64,000 nucleotides of DNA from Maratus speciosus. Taxonomy: Eukaryota; Arthropoda; Arachnida; Araneae; Salticidae. Made by a program: the position numbers and the translations under genes. The first letter of the stretch is position 1; every line of letters starts with the position of its first letter. The notes below the pieces were generated by a model, which made no database searches, was not told the origin of the DNA, and saw nothing but the letters and a program-made list of their open reading frames with translations. Below, in pieces: positions 43,040-53,443 of this stretch. Location of the stretch: assembly GCA_963932465.1 (NCBI GenBank), contig OZ010787.1:28772087-28836086 (forward strand), read 5' to 3'.

Positions 43040-46000
43040 CTTGATAGAAACATCCGATTTGCTTCAAAATTTTTTCCTAGGTTCATTGTGATAAGGCGCT
43101 TCCCTGATTAGTTTTGGGAGTTCATTGGTTAAGGATAAAGGGGGAAAAACGGGGTTAGTCATACCCCTTAATTCAGAAAAATGGGTTTTTCATGCAGAAT
43201 CATTCGATTTGCTCCGAATTTGGTATACCGGTTTATTATGTTAAGGAACATCCATGATTAGTTTTGGGGGTTCATTGGTTAATGATAAAGGGGGAAAAAC
43301 GGGGTTAGTCCACACCCCCCCTCCTTAATTCTGAAAAGTGGGTTTTTCATGCAGAATCATTCGATTTGCTCCGAATTTGGTATACCGGTTTATTATGTTA
43401 AGGAACATCCCTGATTAATTTTGGGGGTTCGTTGGTTAAGGATAAAGGGGGAAAAGGGGGGTTAGTCCACCCCCTTAATTCAGATAAATGGGTTTTTCAT
43501 GCAGAATCATTCGATTTGCTCCGAATTTGGTATACCGGTTTATTATGTTAAGGAACTTCCCTGATTAGTTTTGGGAGTTCATTGGTTAAGAATAAAGGTG
43601 GAAAACGGGGTTAGTCCACCCCCCCTTAATTCAGATAAATGGGTTTTTCATGCAGAATCATTCGATTTGCTCCGAATTTGGTATACCGGTTTATTATGTT
43701 AAGGAACATCCATGATTAGTTTTGGGGGTTCATTGGTTAATGATAAAGGGGGAAAAACGGGGTTAGTCCACACCCCCCCTCCTTAATTCTGAAAAGTGGG
43801 TTTTTCATGCAGAATCATTCGATTTGCTCCGAATTTGGTATACCGGTTTATTATGTTAAGGAACATCCCTGATTAATTTTGGGGGTTCGTTGGTTAAGGA
43901 TAAAGGGGGAAAAGGGGGGTTAGTCCACCCCCTTAATTCAGATAAATGGGTTTTTCATGCAGAATCATTCGATTTGCTCCGAATTTGGTATACCGGTTTA
44001 TTATGTTAAGGAACTTCCCTGATTAGTTTTGGGAGTTCATTGGTTAAGAATAAAGGTGGAAAACGGGGTTAGTCCACCCCCCCTTAATTCAGATAAATGG
44101 GTTTTTCATGCAGAATGATTCGATTTGCTCCGAATTTGGTATACCAGTTTATTATGTTAAGGAACTTCCCTGATCAGTTGTGGGAGTTCATTGGTTAAGG
44201 ATAAAGGGGGAAAAACGGGGTTAGTCCACCGCCCTTAATTGAGATAAATGTGTTTTTCATGCAGAATGATTCGATTTGCTCCGAATTTGGTATACCGGTT
44301 TATTATGTTAAGGAACTTCCCTCATTAGTTTTGAGGCTTCATTGGTTAATGGTAAAGGGGGAAAAGGGAGGTTAACCCGCCCCTCTTAATTTAGATAAAT
44401 GGGTTTTTCATGCAGAATGTTTCGATTTGGTCCGAATTTGGTATACCGGTTTATTACGTAAAGGAACTTCCCTGATTAGTTTTGGTGGTTCATTGGTTAA
44501 GGATAAAGGGGGAAAAGGGGCATTAGTTCACCCCCTTTTAATTCAGATAAATGGGTTTTTCATGCAGAATGGTTCGATTTGCTCCGAATTTGGTATACCG
44601 GTTTATTATGTTAAGGAACTTCCCAGATTAGTTTTGGGGGGTCATTGGTTAAGAATAAAGGGGGAAAAGGGGGGACTAGTCCACCCTTTAATTCAGATAA
44701 ATGGGTTTTTCATGCAGAATGATTCGATTTGCTCTGAATTTGGTATACCGGTTTATTATGATAAGGAACTTCCCTGATTAGTTTTGGGGGTTCATTGGTT
44801 AAGGATAAAGGGGGAAAAGGGAGGTTAGCCCGCCCCTCTTAATTTTGATAAATGGGTTTTTCATGCAGAATGATTCGATTTGCTCCGAAGTTGGTATACC
44901 GGTTTATTATGTTAAGGAACTTCCCTGATTAGTTTGGGGGTTTCATTGGTTAAGGATAAAGGGGGGAAAGGGGGGTTAGTCCACCCCCTTAATTCAGATA
45001 AATGGGGTTTTCACGCATAATCATTCGATTTGCTCCGAATTTGGTATACCGGTTTATTATGTTAATGAACTTCCCTGATTAGTTTTGGGAGTTCATTGCT
45101 TAAGGATAAAGGGGGAAAAACGGGGTTCGTTCACCCCTTTGAATTCAGAGAAATTAGTTTTTCATGCAGAATGATTCGATTTGCTCCGAATTTGTTATAC
45201 CGGTTTATTATGTTAAGGAACTTCCCTGATTAGTTTGGGGGGTTCATAAGTTAAGAATAAAAAGGGGAAAGGGGGCTAGTCCACCCCTTTTAGTTCAGAT
45301 AAATGGGTATTTCATGCAGAATTATTGGATTTGCTCCGAATTTGGTATACTGGTTTATTAAGTTAAGGAACATCCCTGATTAGTTTTGGGGGTTCATTGG
45401 TTAAGAATAAAGGGGAAAAGGGGGCTAGTCCACCTCCTTAATTCAGATAATTGGGTTTTTCATGCAGGAGGATTCGATTTGCTCCGAATTTGGTATACCG
45501 GTTTATTATATTAAGGAACTTTCCTGATTAGTTTTGGGGGTTCATTAGTTAAGAATAAAGGGGGGAAAGGGGGCTAGTCCACCCCTTTTAATTCAGATAA
45601 ATGGGTTTTTCATGCAGAATGATTCGATTTGCTCCGAAGTTGGTATACCGGTTTATTATGTTAAGGAACTTCCTTGATTAGTTTTGGGGGTTTATTGGTT
45701 AAATATAAAGAGGGAAGGGGGCTAGGCCACCCCCCTTAATTTATATAAACGGATTTTTCATGCAGAATTATTCGCTTTGCTCCAAATTTGGTATACCGGT
45801 TTATTATGTTAAGGAGCTTCCCTGATTCGTTTTGGCGATTCATTGGTTAAAGATAAAGGGGGGCTAGTCCACCCCCATAATTTAGATGAATGGTTTTTTT
45901 TGCAGGATTATTCGATTTGCTCCAAATTTGGTATACTGGTTTATTATGATAAGGGGCTTCCCTGGTCAGATTTTCAGGTTCACTGGTTAAATATAAAGGG

Positions 46001-46050
46001 GGAAACGGGGGCTAATTCCCCTTCACTTATTTTTTTGAGGGGCATTATTC
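43040..46050 (+). repeat. minisatellite array, about 20 units of 148-157 bp
   Basis: Units are marked by GATTTGCTCCGAATTTGGTA at (first base of GCTCC) 43061, 43211, 43368, 43518, 43669, 43826, 43976, 44127, 44278, 44429, 44581, 44731, 44882, 45032, 45183, 45333, 45481, 45631, 45779 and 45919. Each holds TACCGGTTTATTATGTTAAG, TGATTAGTTTTGGG, TTCATTGGTTAA, GGGGGAAAA and TTTTTCATGCAGAAT. Outer units are more diverged than inner ones. Because some units are 150 bp (a multiple of 3), long open frames with a recurring CSEFGIPVYY peptide appear (44427-44777). These are not treated as coding. Confidence 0.95.
43211..44126 (+). repeat. higher-order duplication: 458-bp trimer twice
   Basis: 43211-43668 and 43669-44126 are the same three-unit block (157+150+151) and differ at one base by eye (AGAATCATT versus AGAATGATT at the end). 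Neighbouring units differ at many positions, so this block was duplicated recently by unequal exchange or is an assembly collapse/expansion artefact. Confidence 0.9.
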
Positions 46051-46159
46051 TTTAAAATAAGTATATGATATACAATTAGTGTGAATAGCCTGTGAGCTCA
46101 ATGCCATCAGTTTAGCTGGGCACTTTTCTTTTTTATTTAAAATGGTAAAATTCCCCTTG

Positions 46160-46291
46160 CATAGCTGCCATCTTGTACGGATTTTACTTTCCACTAAAAT
46201 TTAATAGTGAATTTTGCCTAATTCAATCGCCGAATTGCAGTCACTTTTGATGATTAAATAAGGCAAAAATCCGTACAAGTTGGCAGCCATG
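46160..46291. mobile_element. MITE of the 6-bp-duplication group, copy C
   Basis: CATAGCTGCCATCTTGTACG at the left, CGTACAAGTTGGCAGCCATG at the right. Perfect 6-bp duplication CCCTTG (46154-46159 and 46292-46297). Inserted in the hAT MITE 42907-46405. Interior GCCTAATTCAATCG block as in 1756-1965 and 22520-22685. Confidence 0.85.
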
Positions 46292-46413
46292 CCCTTGTTT
46301 TCGCTTTAATTAGTATATCATTAAACAAGGCGAACTTTACGATTTCAAAAAAGTGGTGACAATAAAAAAACATGAATATAAAAATGTAGCCCACTGGCAA
46401 CACTGGGTCAGAT

Positions 46414-47250
46414 GAACAGTAGTATTTTTTTTACAGAAAAACTCACCTTTTTCAATCGCTCGATTATATAAGTCGAGTTTTTCGATATAAATATACTGGT
46501 AATCCAGCTGAAAGTGTAGGAACCTCGTTAGATACAATTTTAATCCATATAATTCATATTTTAAGTTACAATATATTTCACTTGCAAATGTTGCCCATTA
46601 TCAAAAAACTTTATTCAGTGAAGAGTACAACCTGTCCCTAATGATTTTTCTTACGTTCTATCTGCTGCGTTTCTTCAAGATCTATTTTTTTTACTAACAG
46701 TTTTTTTACGGACAACAACCGTTTTTACAAACACTGTAACCTGAAATGATAATGTGTACGATCATACGGCGATTGTCTGCCAAATTCAAAGGAAGATCTA
46801 GACTAGGAGTCTTCGAGTTTTTTAACCTGAAAGTTACTTTCCATTCAAAGTTGAGAAAAGTTATCGTCGCTTTAGCTAATCGCAAAGTTTCTGAAATTAA
46901 ATAGAGCATTTTTTTTCTTTAAACAGTGTTTGCTTTCTGGTCAAATGGTACACCCTTAATATAGGCTATTTATGCAGTTGTTTGTAAATTCCTATATGCG
47001 CAATTCTCTATTAGACGGTACTTCATTCTTTATAAAGGCATTTTATTAAGGACATAAATGTTTTTTGGAGGTCAGGAATAAAACAAAAAATCCGATGCAT
47101 TTCTTATCTGTCAACATTGACGGATATCCTCTTTAAATCTGATTTTCGATTAAAGAGCCTCCGTTTTCAGTAAATTTGTAAACATGTGTATTTTCAAAAT
47201 TGTTTCAACAAGCACTGAAGGAATTTTAATGTAAGTTTTTATACTACAAT
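46414..47250. other. AT-rich DNA, nothing recognised
   Basis: Short minus-strand frames (46337-46537, partly inside the MITE; 46706-46909) show no domain. Confidence 0.4.
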
Positions 47251-47443
47251 CAGTGTTGCCACTGGGCTACTTTTTTAAATTCAAATTTCTTGATTGACAC
47301 CACATTTTTGAAATGGTAAAATTCCCCTTGTTTTCGCTTTCATTAGTATGTCATTAAACAAGGTGAGCTTTACGATTTCAAAAAAGTGTTGACAATAAAA
47401 AAAAAACCCTGAATTTAAAAAAAGTAGCCCACTGGCAACGCTG
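47251..47443. mobile_element. hAT-type MITE (GGGCTAC family)
   Basis: CAGTGTTGCCACTGGGCTAC at the left, TAGCCCACTGGCAACGCTG at the right. Flanks ACTACAAT and ACTATATT agree at 6 of 8. Palindromic interior. Confidence 0.85.
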
Positions 47444-48692
47444 ACTATATTTCTAATTTACCAGATAATGTTTTTAAGTTAAGATGACCATAAATTTCGT
47501 TAATGACTGCAATGCGCACAGTTTTTTTTTAAAGGCAAGTCAAAATTCTTAATGTTTGAATATGTAATGTGTGTCAAACGTATGCGATGGTGGGAGCTTG
47601 AGTGCTTATTTGGAACTTGAACCTTATAAATAAGAGAATGGCGACATGGACCAATAAATTCTGACTGTATGAGTTGATGTTAGAGAAAACCTTTGGATCG
47701 TACACTTGGAGAACCTTTTATTAATACCGAGAATTGTGCCAGTTATTCGTTTTTTAATTATTTATTTAGATTGTTTGATTAGAACGACATTTTTGATAGC
47801 ATAATATTCCTTTTAATAAACCTTTCATTAAATAAGTATAAAATTACTACTTGAAAACAGTAGAAACAATTTAGTATCCTTGATATAAATACCTCGCCTA
47901 ACTGGCAACACAGATTCAAAGATAATCTTTGTTGACTCATCTCACTAGTCTACTCAAATTTGTCTAGGCAATTTTTTCCATAGGCGTAGAGTCGCCACGG
48001 GCAAATTTCCAATACTTATTTCTAATACAATGTTTCGTGCTATTTAAAACATCGATTTGTAGTCGTGTTATAGTGCGATTATATAGTCATTGTGCCTAAA
48101 TGCGACGCGATTCCCCATAGTTTTGTAGCATTTAGGGAATATTTGGCATTTTGCTAATAAATATATTTTTTAATAAGTAGAAAATTGTTAAATAATGTGC
48201 CTTTAGTTATAAACTAACCTTTTTCGTAGAAATTGAATCGTTATTTTTACAATAAGCCAACAATATACCATTGTCGTATTTAGGTCATTTTTGTCGCATT
48301 TAACGTAATTAAATCCTAAATGAGACGTCCAATGTCCTAAATGTAACAATGCGTTTTACACATGTCATTTCATCTTAAAATATTCATTTAATTGCTATAT
48401 GTATTTTAATTACTTAACAAAGAGTTTAAATACCTTAAGTTGAATGTTGAATAGCGTATTATTGAATAACTGAATAAACTAATAATTTACATAAAAAAAT
48501 CATAACGGTAAATAATCTTGAATACATTATAATTAAATAATGCATACTTCAAAATTTATATTTAAAAGACTTTTAACTTTGAACATCAATAAAACAGGAA
48601 GTAATTAATGAGTGACTGTTACAACAAGCTTTACCAAATCTTTTCAATTTGCTTTTAACGCATTTTTTATTTTCACCTTCCGTGTATGCCTC

Positions 48693-48745
<53 letters not shown>

Positions 48746-49207
48746 CTGAATGGTATGAATCTATATACTATTAAGATTTAGGTTGTTGAAGTTTTACTTC
48801 CAGATTGTTTTAGTGACTGACATCAGGTTTTTAACAAATTTTGTTTTTGAAATGCTGTTTTTGATTTTTACGCTTTAATTATTCTCTATTTTTCATTGTT
48901 TGACGTTGCTTTTGCTTTTTCATTGTCCTACTTAATTCCCCTATATTATGCTACAGTTTTGAAACATGCAGAAAAGTTTAACTCTACGGCTTTTCGCTTT
49001 TTCTTGGGATTTTAAATTATTTGCAAAACTGATTTTATCAAAAGACTTTCAAAAGCAGAAGATGGATTAGCTTCCGTGAAGTACAAAAATGCAGTAATGT
49101 CCCATGAAAATGACGGACATTTGCGTTCCCTCGATTCCATTTCAAACGAATGTCTGGCAATAAAAACGATACATCGCACATATTTATACATACTTGCCAA
49201 CTTTCCC
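47444..49207. other. AT-rich DNA, decayed MITE traces and a poly-T run
   Basis: 47734-47912 (TGTGCCAGTTATTCG to CTAACTGGCAACACA) is probably a decayed hAT-type MITE. 48095-48350 contains inverted CCTAAATGCGACG / CGTCCAATGTCCTAAATG motifs that recur near 62045-62215. 48695-48743 is an unbroken T run of 49. The frames at 49012-49324 overlap on both strands and show no domain. Confidence 0.45.
48695..48743. repeat. poly-T run (49 bp)
   Basis: Uninterrupted T. On the minus strand it would be a poly-A tail, but no retroelement body was recognised upstream of it. Confidence 0.9.
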
Positions 49208-49312
49208 TTAACACGTTCACGCCGGCGCGGTGAGTCACACTCGACTGTCTCAGAGTTGTCATGTCTCTGGCTTTTTGCGCACTACTATTATTTTAGAGAA
49301 AATGTTGTTCTT

Positions 49313-49525
49313 TTAACCCCTTGAGGGGCACCGGTATATATTATATATCACCTATGATTAATGAAATTTTACACCAGAAAAATTTTATTAAATTTTACTT
49401 TTTTAACTTTGGTGGAAAAAAAGGCCATAAAATTGCTTTTACTTATTTTCAAATAGAATTTTTCAAAGATTCCGGTGGGAATTCAGCATTTCACAAACGT
49501 AACTGCTTGCCCCTCAAGGGGTTAA
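49313..49525. mobile_element. piggyBac-type MITE with perfect TIRs
   Basis: TTAACCCCTTGAGGGGCA and TGCCCCTCAAGGGGTTAA are perfect 18-bp inverted ends including TTAA. 213 bp. Inserted in the left half of 49208-50126. Close to 6368-6577. Confidence 0.9.
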
Positions 49526-49543
49526 ATCGCCCAATTGTTCTAA

Positions 49544-49780
49544 TTAAGATGTTTACGCCGGCGCGGTGGGCCACACTCGATTGTTTCAGAGCTGACAAGT
49601 CTCCAGCTTTTTGGATACCAGTATTTTAATACAAAATATGTTGTTTTATTTAATTAGAACATTCGGGCGATTTAAAGGAACAGCATTTTCTCTAAAATAA
49701 CAGTGGTGTGCAAAAAGCCGGAGACTTGACAACTCTGAGACATTGGAGTGTGACCCACCGCGCCGGCCTGAACGTGTTAA
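49544..49780. mobile_element. second CGCCGGCGCGG-family MITE inserted in the first
   Basis: TTAA at 49544 with GATGTTTACGCCGGCGCGG; right CCGCGCCGGCCTGAACGTGT and TTAA 49777-49780. It sits in a TTAA of the 49208-50126 element: host sequence TTCTAATTAA before it continues as ATAAAACAACATTTTC after it, as in the uninterrupted arm at 49629-49660. Confidence 0.8.
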
Positions 49781-49852
49781 ATAAAACAACATTTTCTGTT
49801 TTAAAATATTGGTATCCAGAAATCCGGAGACTTGGCAGCTCTGAGACAGTCG

Positions 49853-50096
49853 CAGAGGTGCCAAGTTCGCACTAATCTTCCGTAATGCGAAGATTAATTT
49901 AACACAGTTTAACAAAGTTTCGAACCATAAAAATTATTTGATGAATCATTATTTATTTAATTCCAGTTTTCTACGTGTAACTTATTTAATTTCATCTCTG
50001 AAAGAAAATTCCGGTACGAAATGTATTAAACCAGGGTTAAATTAACCCACATATTACGGAGGATTAGTGGCAACTTGGCACCTATGCAGTCGAGTG
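49853..50096. mobile_element. MITE of the 6-bp-duplication group, copy A
   Basis: CAGAGGTGCCAAGTT at the left, AACTTGGCACCTATG at the right. Perfect 6-bp duplication CAGTCG (49847-49852 and 50097-50102). Removal restores GAGACAGTCGAGTGTGAC, as in other arms of the host. Interior CTAATCTTCCGTAATGCG is shared with 27841-28068. Confidence 0.9.
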
Positions 50097-50126
50097 TGAC
50101 CAGCCGCGCCGGCATAAACGCGTTAA

Positions 50127-50451
50127 ACTTCCGTAAAATATGAGTTACATCGACCCAAAACAAATAAATTTTCAGGTTAGAGACGGGGATAATCTGGGTC
50201 AATTTAACACAATTATTGCGGAAGTTTAGCCGAACGTTGGTAAGTACATTTTTAGTCCGCAATAGCAAACCAATGCTCTGGAAGGTTCCGTTTAGGCGCT
50301 AGAATCACATCAGAACCCGGCGAGCGGGAACCTAAACTTGTTCACTAAACTTATATTGGAAAGTTGATTTCAGTGGAAACTGGTGGCAATGAAGTTTTAC
50401 ATAAGCAGATTAAAAACATCACATCAGAAGCATATTCGAAAGCAGATAAAC
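50127..50451. other. unassigned DNA
   Basis: No features seen. Confidence 0.4.
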
Positions 50452-50459
50452 TTTTTAAC

Positions 50460-50636
50460 CTGTGGCGTAGTCAGGGTTGGGGGTCAAATTGATCTGGATA
50501 CCACTAATATACAAAAGTTTTCTTCATATTAATGAACAGAAGAAAATTCTCAGATCTAATAAGGCGAACAAAATTTTTCAAAAGTATTGGTACACAGACC
50601 ATCTTGACCCCCCCCCCCTTCTTGGCTACGCCACTG
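50460..50636. mobile_element. hAT-type MITE (TGGCGTAGCCA ends)
   Basis: CTGTGGCGTAGTCAGGGTTG at the left, CTTGGCTACGCCACTG at the right. Flanks TTTTTAAC and ATTTTAAC agree at 7 of 8. The right end contains a 10-C run. 177 bp. Confidence 0.85.
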
Positions 50637-50644
50637 ATTTTAAC

Positions 50645-51100
50645 TTTTAGACTTGAAAACAAATGTAAAGTTCCACGTATATTCCAAAGACCTTTGTTCA
50701 TTTGAAACTATTTTATATGAATTGCAGTATTTCTTAAATACTCTTTTTTTTTCTTCTTAAAGCATTAGTTCCATAATTTCTGTAATTGAATAAATTGCTC
50801 TTCAGAAATTGTGATGGAAGTTTGACAACTGGATATGGGTTCGCCACCCCTACTTTACAAAATACAGATCCGTTTTATGAAATATAAAATGTTTAACAAT
50901 TTTCGAAATTGTTTACGATGTAATAACTTTGTCCGGATTTGACTAACAAATAAAAACTTATATTCCCACCAGTTTACACTAAAAGCATTGTTCGTATGTG
51001 TATATTTCTCTCTATGTTTCACTTCTCGTGCTGGTAGAGGACGAAAAAAACATCGTATAATCTGTGCGACTTTATTTTGCAACGCGAATTGTGTTTGCGG
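50645..51100. other. AT-rich DNA, nothing recognised
   Basis: The minus-strand 75-codon frame (50855-51082) has no domain. Confidence 0.4.
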
Positions 51101-51290
51101 GCGTTGCCAGTGGGCTACTTTTTTTAAAATTCAGATTTCTTGATTGGCACCACTTTTTTGAAGCGGTAAAGTTACCCTTGCTTCAGCCTTAATTAATAAG
51201 CCATTAAATAAGGCGCAATTTACCATTTCAAAAAAGTGGTGCCAATCAAGAATCTAATTTTTAAAAAAAAGTAGCCCATCTGGCAACACT
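51101..51290. mobile_element. hAT-type MITE (GGGCTAC family)
   Basis: GCGTTGCCAGTGGGCTACTT at the left, GTAGCCCATCTGGCAACACT at the right. TTGATTGGCACCACTTTTTT pairs with the right arm. No convincing target duplication. Confidence 0.85.
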
Positions 51291-52009
51291 GGGGGATTGC
51301 ATTTGCACTTCGCTGTGTATCTTTATTTGGTTGGTTGTATGAGGTTTTATGGCGCAAAATCCCCCAAGGAACATGCTGCGACAAAACAGTAGACAAAACA
51401 TCAAAAAGTGACAAAGAAACAATGTCAAAATAAAAGAGCAATGAGAAGAACAATCTGGATGGAGTATCCCATCCAGATGCGTGTCTTTAATCGAGAAACG
51501 CTAGAAATATTTTAAGCTTAACATTTTCTAAATTATTCTGGGACGTTGAACTGAAAAATCTGGAAACTTTCTATGAGATGAATAGACACATTGATGGCGA
51601 ATACACGTACTATCGAGATAATTGTCATCAAGTACTTACGAGTAGTAGGAATATTTCAGAAAAGAAAATTATAACTTCCTGTTAATAAAACGTATAAAAA
51701 GGGAAAATGATCCCGGAATAAACGTGGAACGCTACCATTTTTTACGGTGCACTGACTGAATTGGAAAATGCCATTTTTTAAATAAAAAATTTTAAAGATG
51801 AGTATTTTTCTATTTTGATCATTTCAAATACATGTTTAAACGCGGTAAAAGAAGACACTATTGGTGGATCATCTTGAAATTCTGAACTTATTGACTCAAC
51901 ACTGCTTATTTAAACACAATTTTCGCTTTAAACATAATTTTTATGCAATTTATGAAAATACCGTATAAATATACCGTAGTTTATATCCTAAAAGTCTATC
52001 CGCATTTGT
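51291..52009. other. unassigned DNA
   Basis: No features seen. Confidence 0.4.
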
Positions 52010-52160
52010 AGCTGTCCATACTTCAGCTTTTTCTTATCACATAAATTTAATAGAAATTTTTGCCTTATTTAATCGGCGAATTACAGCGATTTAAAAAGGT
52101 AAAATTTACCATAAAATATTTGTGGTACAGAAAAGCGTAAGATTGCGTTGGCAGCTATGC
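52010..52160. mobile_element. inverted-repeat MITE related to the GCTGCCA group
   Basis: Left TGTAGCTGTCCATACTTCAG, right GCGTAAGATTGCGTTGGCAG with CTATG. Interior AATTTTTGCCTTATTTAATC. No clear 6-bp duplication. It directly abuts the left side of the 6.3-kb transposon. Confidence 0.6.
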
Positions 52161-52257
52161 GGGAGCATTAAGATGGGTCGAAAAAAACCGAAATTTTTAT
52201 AATCGAAACGTAATAGCGCGGAAAACTTGCCTTTTATAAAAAAGGATAAATAGGTAA

Positions 52258-52447
52258 CAGTGTTGCCAGTGGGGCTACTGTTTTTTATTCAGATTTCTCT
52301 AATTGCACCAGTTTTTTGAAATAGTAAAATCCGCCTTATTCAATAACACATAAATTAAGGCGAAATAAAGGGGCATTTTACCATTTTAAAAAAAGTGATG
52401 CCAATCGAGAAATCTGAATTAAAAAATGTAGCCCACTGGCAACGCTG
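52258..52447. mobile_element. hAT-type MITE (GGGCTAC family) inside the left TIR
   Basis: CAGTGTTGCCAGTGGGGCTA at the left, GTAGCCCACTGGCAACGCTG at the right. Flanks ATAGGTAA and ATACATAA agree at 6 of 8. The intact right TIR of the 6.3-kb element provides the empty-site comparison. Confidence 0.85.
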
Positions 52448-53019
52448 ATACATAAAATTTTGCACCTTTTGGTTAATATCTTTTACCGCAGCAAAGGGAC
52501 CAAATTTCGGAAAAATCACAAAAACATACTTTTTGCAATATATTTTTTAAATTATCAAAACATACTAATTTAATTTCCAATAGAACGCAATAGGCACACC
52601 AAGATATTAGTAATGTAACAGTAAAATTTCATTTTGAGTGACATCATTGCTTTTACCGCCGCAACAGGGCCAAATTTTCTAAAAAATGTTAACAATTAAA
52701 ATTTTTCGTTTTTTCAATTTTCATATTTTTTATAATATATTCCCATTTTTTAGATTTCTAATAGACTGGGAAGGGCATTTTATGTTGTTAATTTCATGCA
52801 GATTGTTAACACTGTGACTCTATCAAAAAAATATACTGAATGATAGAAACACCTGCACGTAAAATTATTTTCTCGATGCCAGAGAGTCATATTGCACCTG
52901 ATTCGTTTTTTGTAATATACTACATTTACTCTATACTTTGATGGCCCTAAAGATAGAAATATCTGCCAGGTTAAAGAAGTATGAAATTTTCACATTCGCA
53001 AAGTCAAGGAAGAACGTAT

Positions 53020-53200
53020 CTTTTCGACACTAGAACAAAGTCTCTATTACTTTCGTCATTTGACCCCATCGTCTGGCAAGGCGATTTCTATACGCAATGA
53101 CATTATAGATTATATGAAGAAAAATCGGCTGAATCCCAAAACAGCCGAGACAATTGGCATCGTTGAATTTGGCGAGGCGATAAATGGATTTTTCTTGTTA
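53020..53200 (+). pseudogene. transposase-like relic, N-proximal part (copy 2)
   Basis: Reads LTPSSGKAISIRNDIIDYMK then KNRLNPKTAETIG. This aligns with ITPSSGLGKNIAESILKYC of the 10.8-kb element, with the expected DG-type block missing here (it reappears at 56775). Continuity is lost after about 53200. Confidence 0.65.
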
Positions 53201-53395
53201 CCAGTTCGTTTCGTAAATTCTTTCCACGCCTACAGTGGTCTGATCTTGAATTGGAATTGGTTGATTTGTTGTGTATCGGATGTTTACGCCTACCTGAAAA
53301 CTTTTATTCACAGTTAGCTCAGCGGTGTTTTGACAACTCAACTCCGCATTTATAAAAATAGAATGTCGGCAAGTCGAAAGTTTGTTATTGTTATT

Positions 53396-53396
<1 letters not shown>

Positions 53397-53434
<38 letters not shown>
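53397..53434. repeat. poly-T run (38 bp)
   Basis: Uninterrupted T just left of the TTAA element at 53444. Confidence 0.9.
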
Positions 53435-53438
<4 letters not shown>

Positions 53439-53443
53439 GAAAG

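Larger units (their letters stand above)
42935..46098. mobile_element. Helentron/DINE-like element with expanded tandem core
   Basis: Near the two ends lie AGCTCACAGGCT (42935-42946) and its exact complement AGCCTGTGAGCT (46087-46098). The left one also forms a hairpin with AGCCTGAGAGCT (42952-42963). A (GTAT)n microsatellite (42984-43027) follows, then the tandem array. Subterminal inverted repeats, hairpin, microsatellite and a core of about 150-bp tandem repeats are the known layout of DINE-1/HINE non-autonomous Helentron elements. No Rep/helicase is present. The assignment is by structure only. Confidence 0.6.
42907..46405. mobile_element. hAT-type MITE (GGGCTAC family) holding two further elements
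   Basis: Left CAGTGTTGTCAGTGAGACAC, right GTAGCCCACTGGCAACACTG. Duplication GGTCAGAC (42899-42906) and GGTCAGAT (46406-46413), 7 of 8. The original unit of about 190 bp is split by the tandem-array element and by the MITE 46160-46291. Part of its left half is missing. Confidence 0.8.
49208..50126. mobile_element. TTAA element (CGCCGGCGCGG family) with three insertions
   Basis: Left TTAACACGTTCACGCCGGCG (49208) and right CGCGCCGGCATAAACGCGTT plus AA (50123-50126). Without inserts (49313-49525, 49544-49780, 49853-50096) the parts join into a palindromic MITE of about 220 bp: TCTCAGAG..TG, CTGGCTTTTTG, ATTTTAGAGAAAATGTTGTT, then the reverse. TTAA target suggests piggyBac superfamily. Confidence 0.8.

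Noticed and set aside
44427..44777. 116-codon open frame with a repeated CSEFGIPVYY peptide
   Set aside because: It comes from the minisatellite array, whose units are near multiples of 3 bp. Unit lengths of 148-157 bp break the frame elsewhere, so it is not maintained as protein.
43040..46050. CRISPR-like array
   Set aside because: Units are contiguous 150-bp repeats without unique spacers, in a eukaryotic genome.
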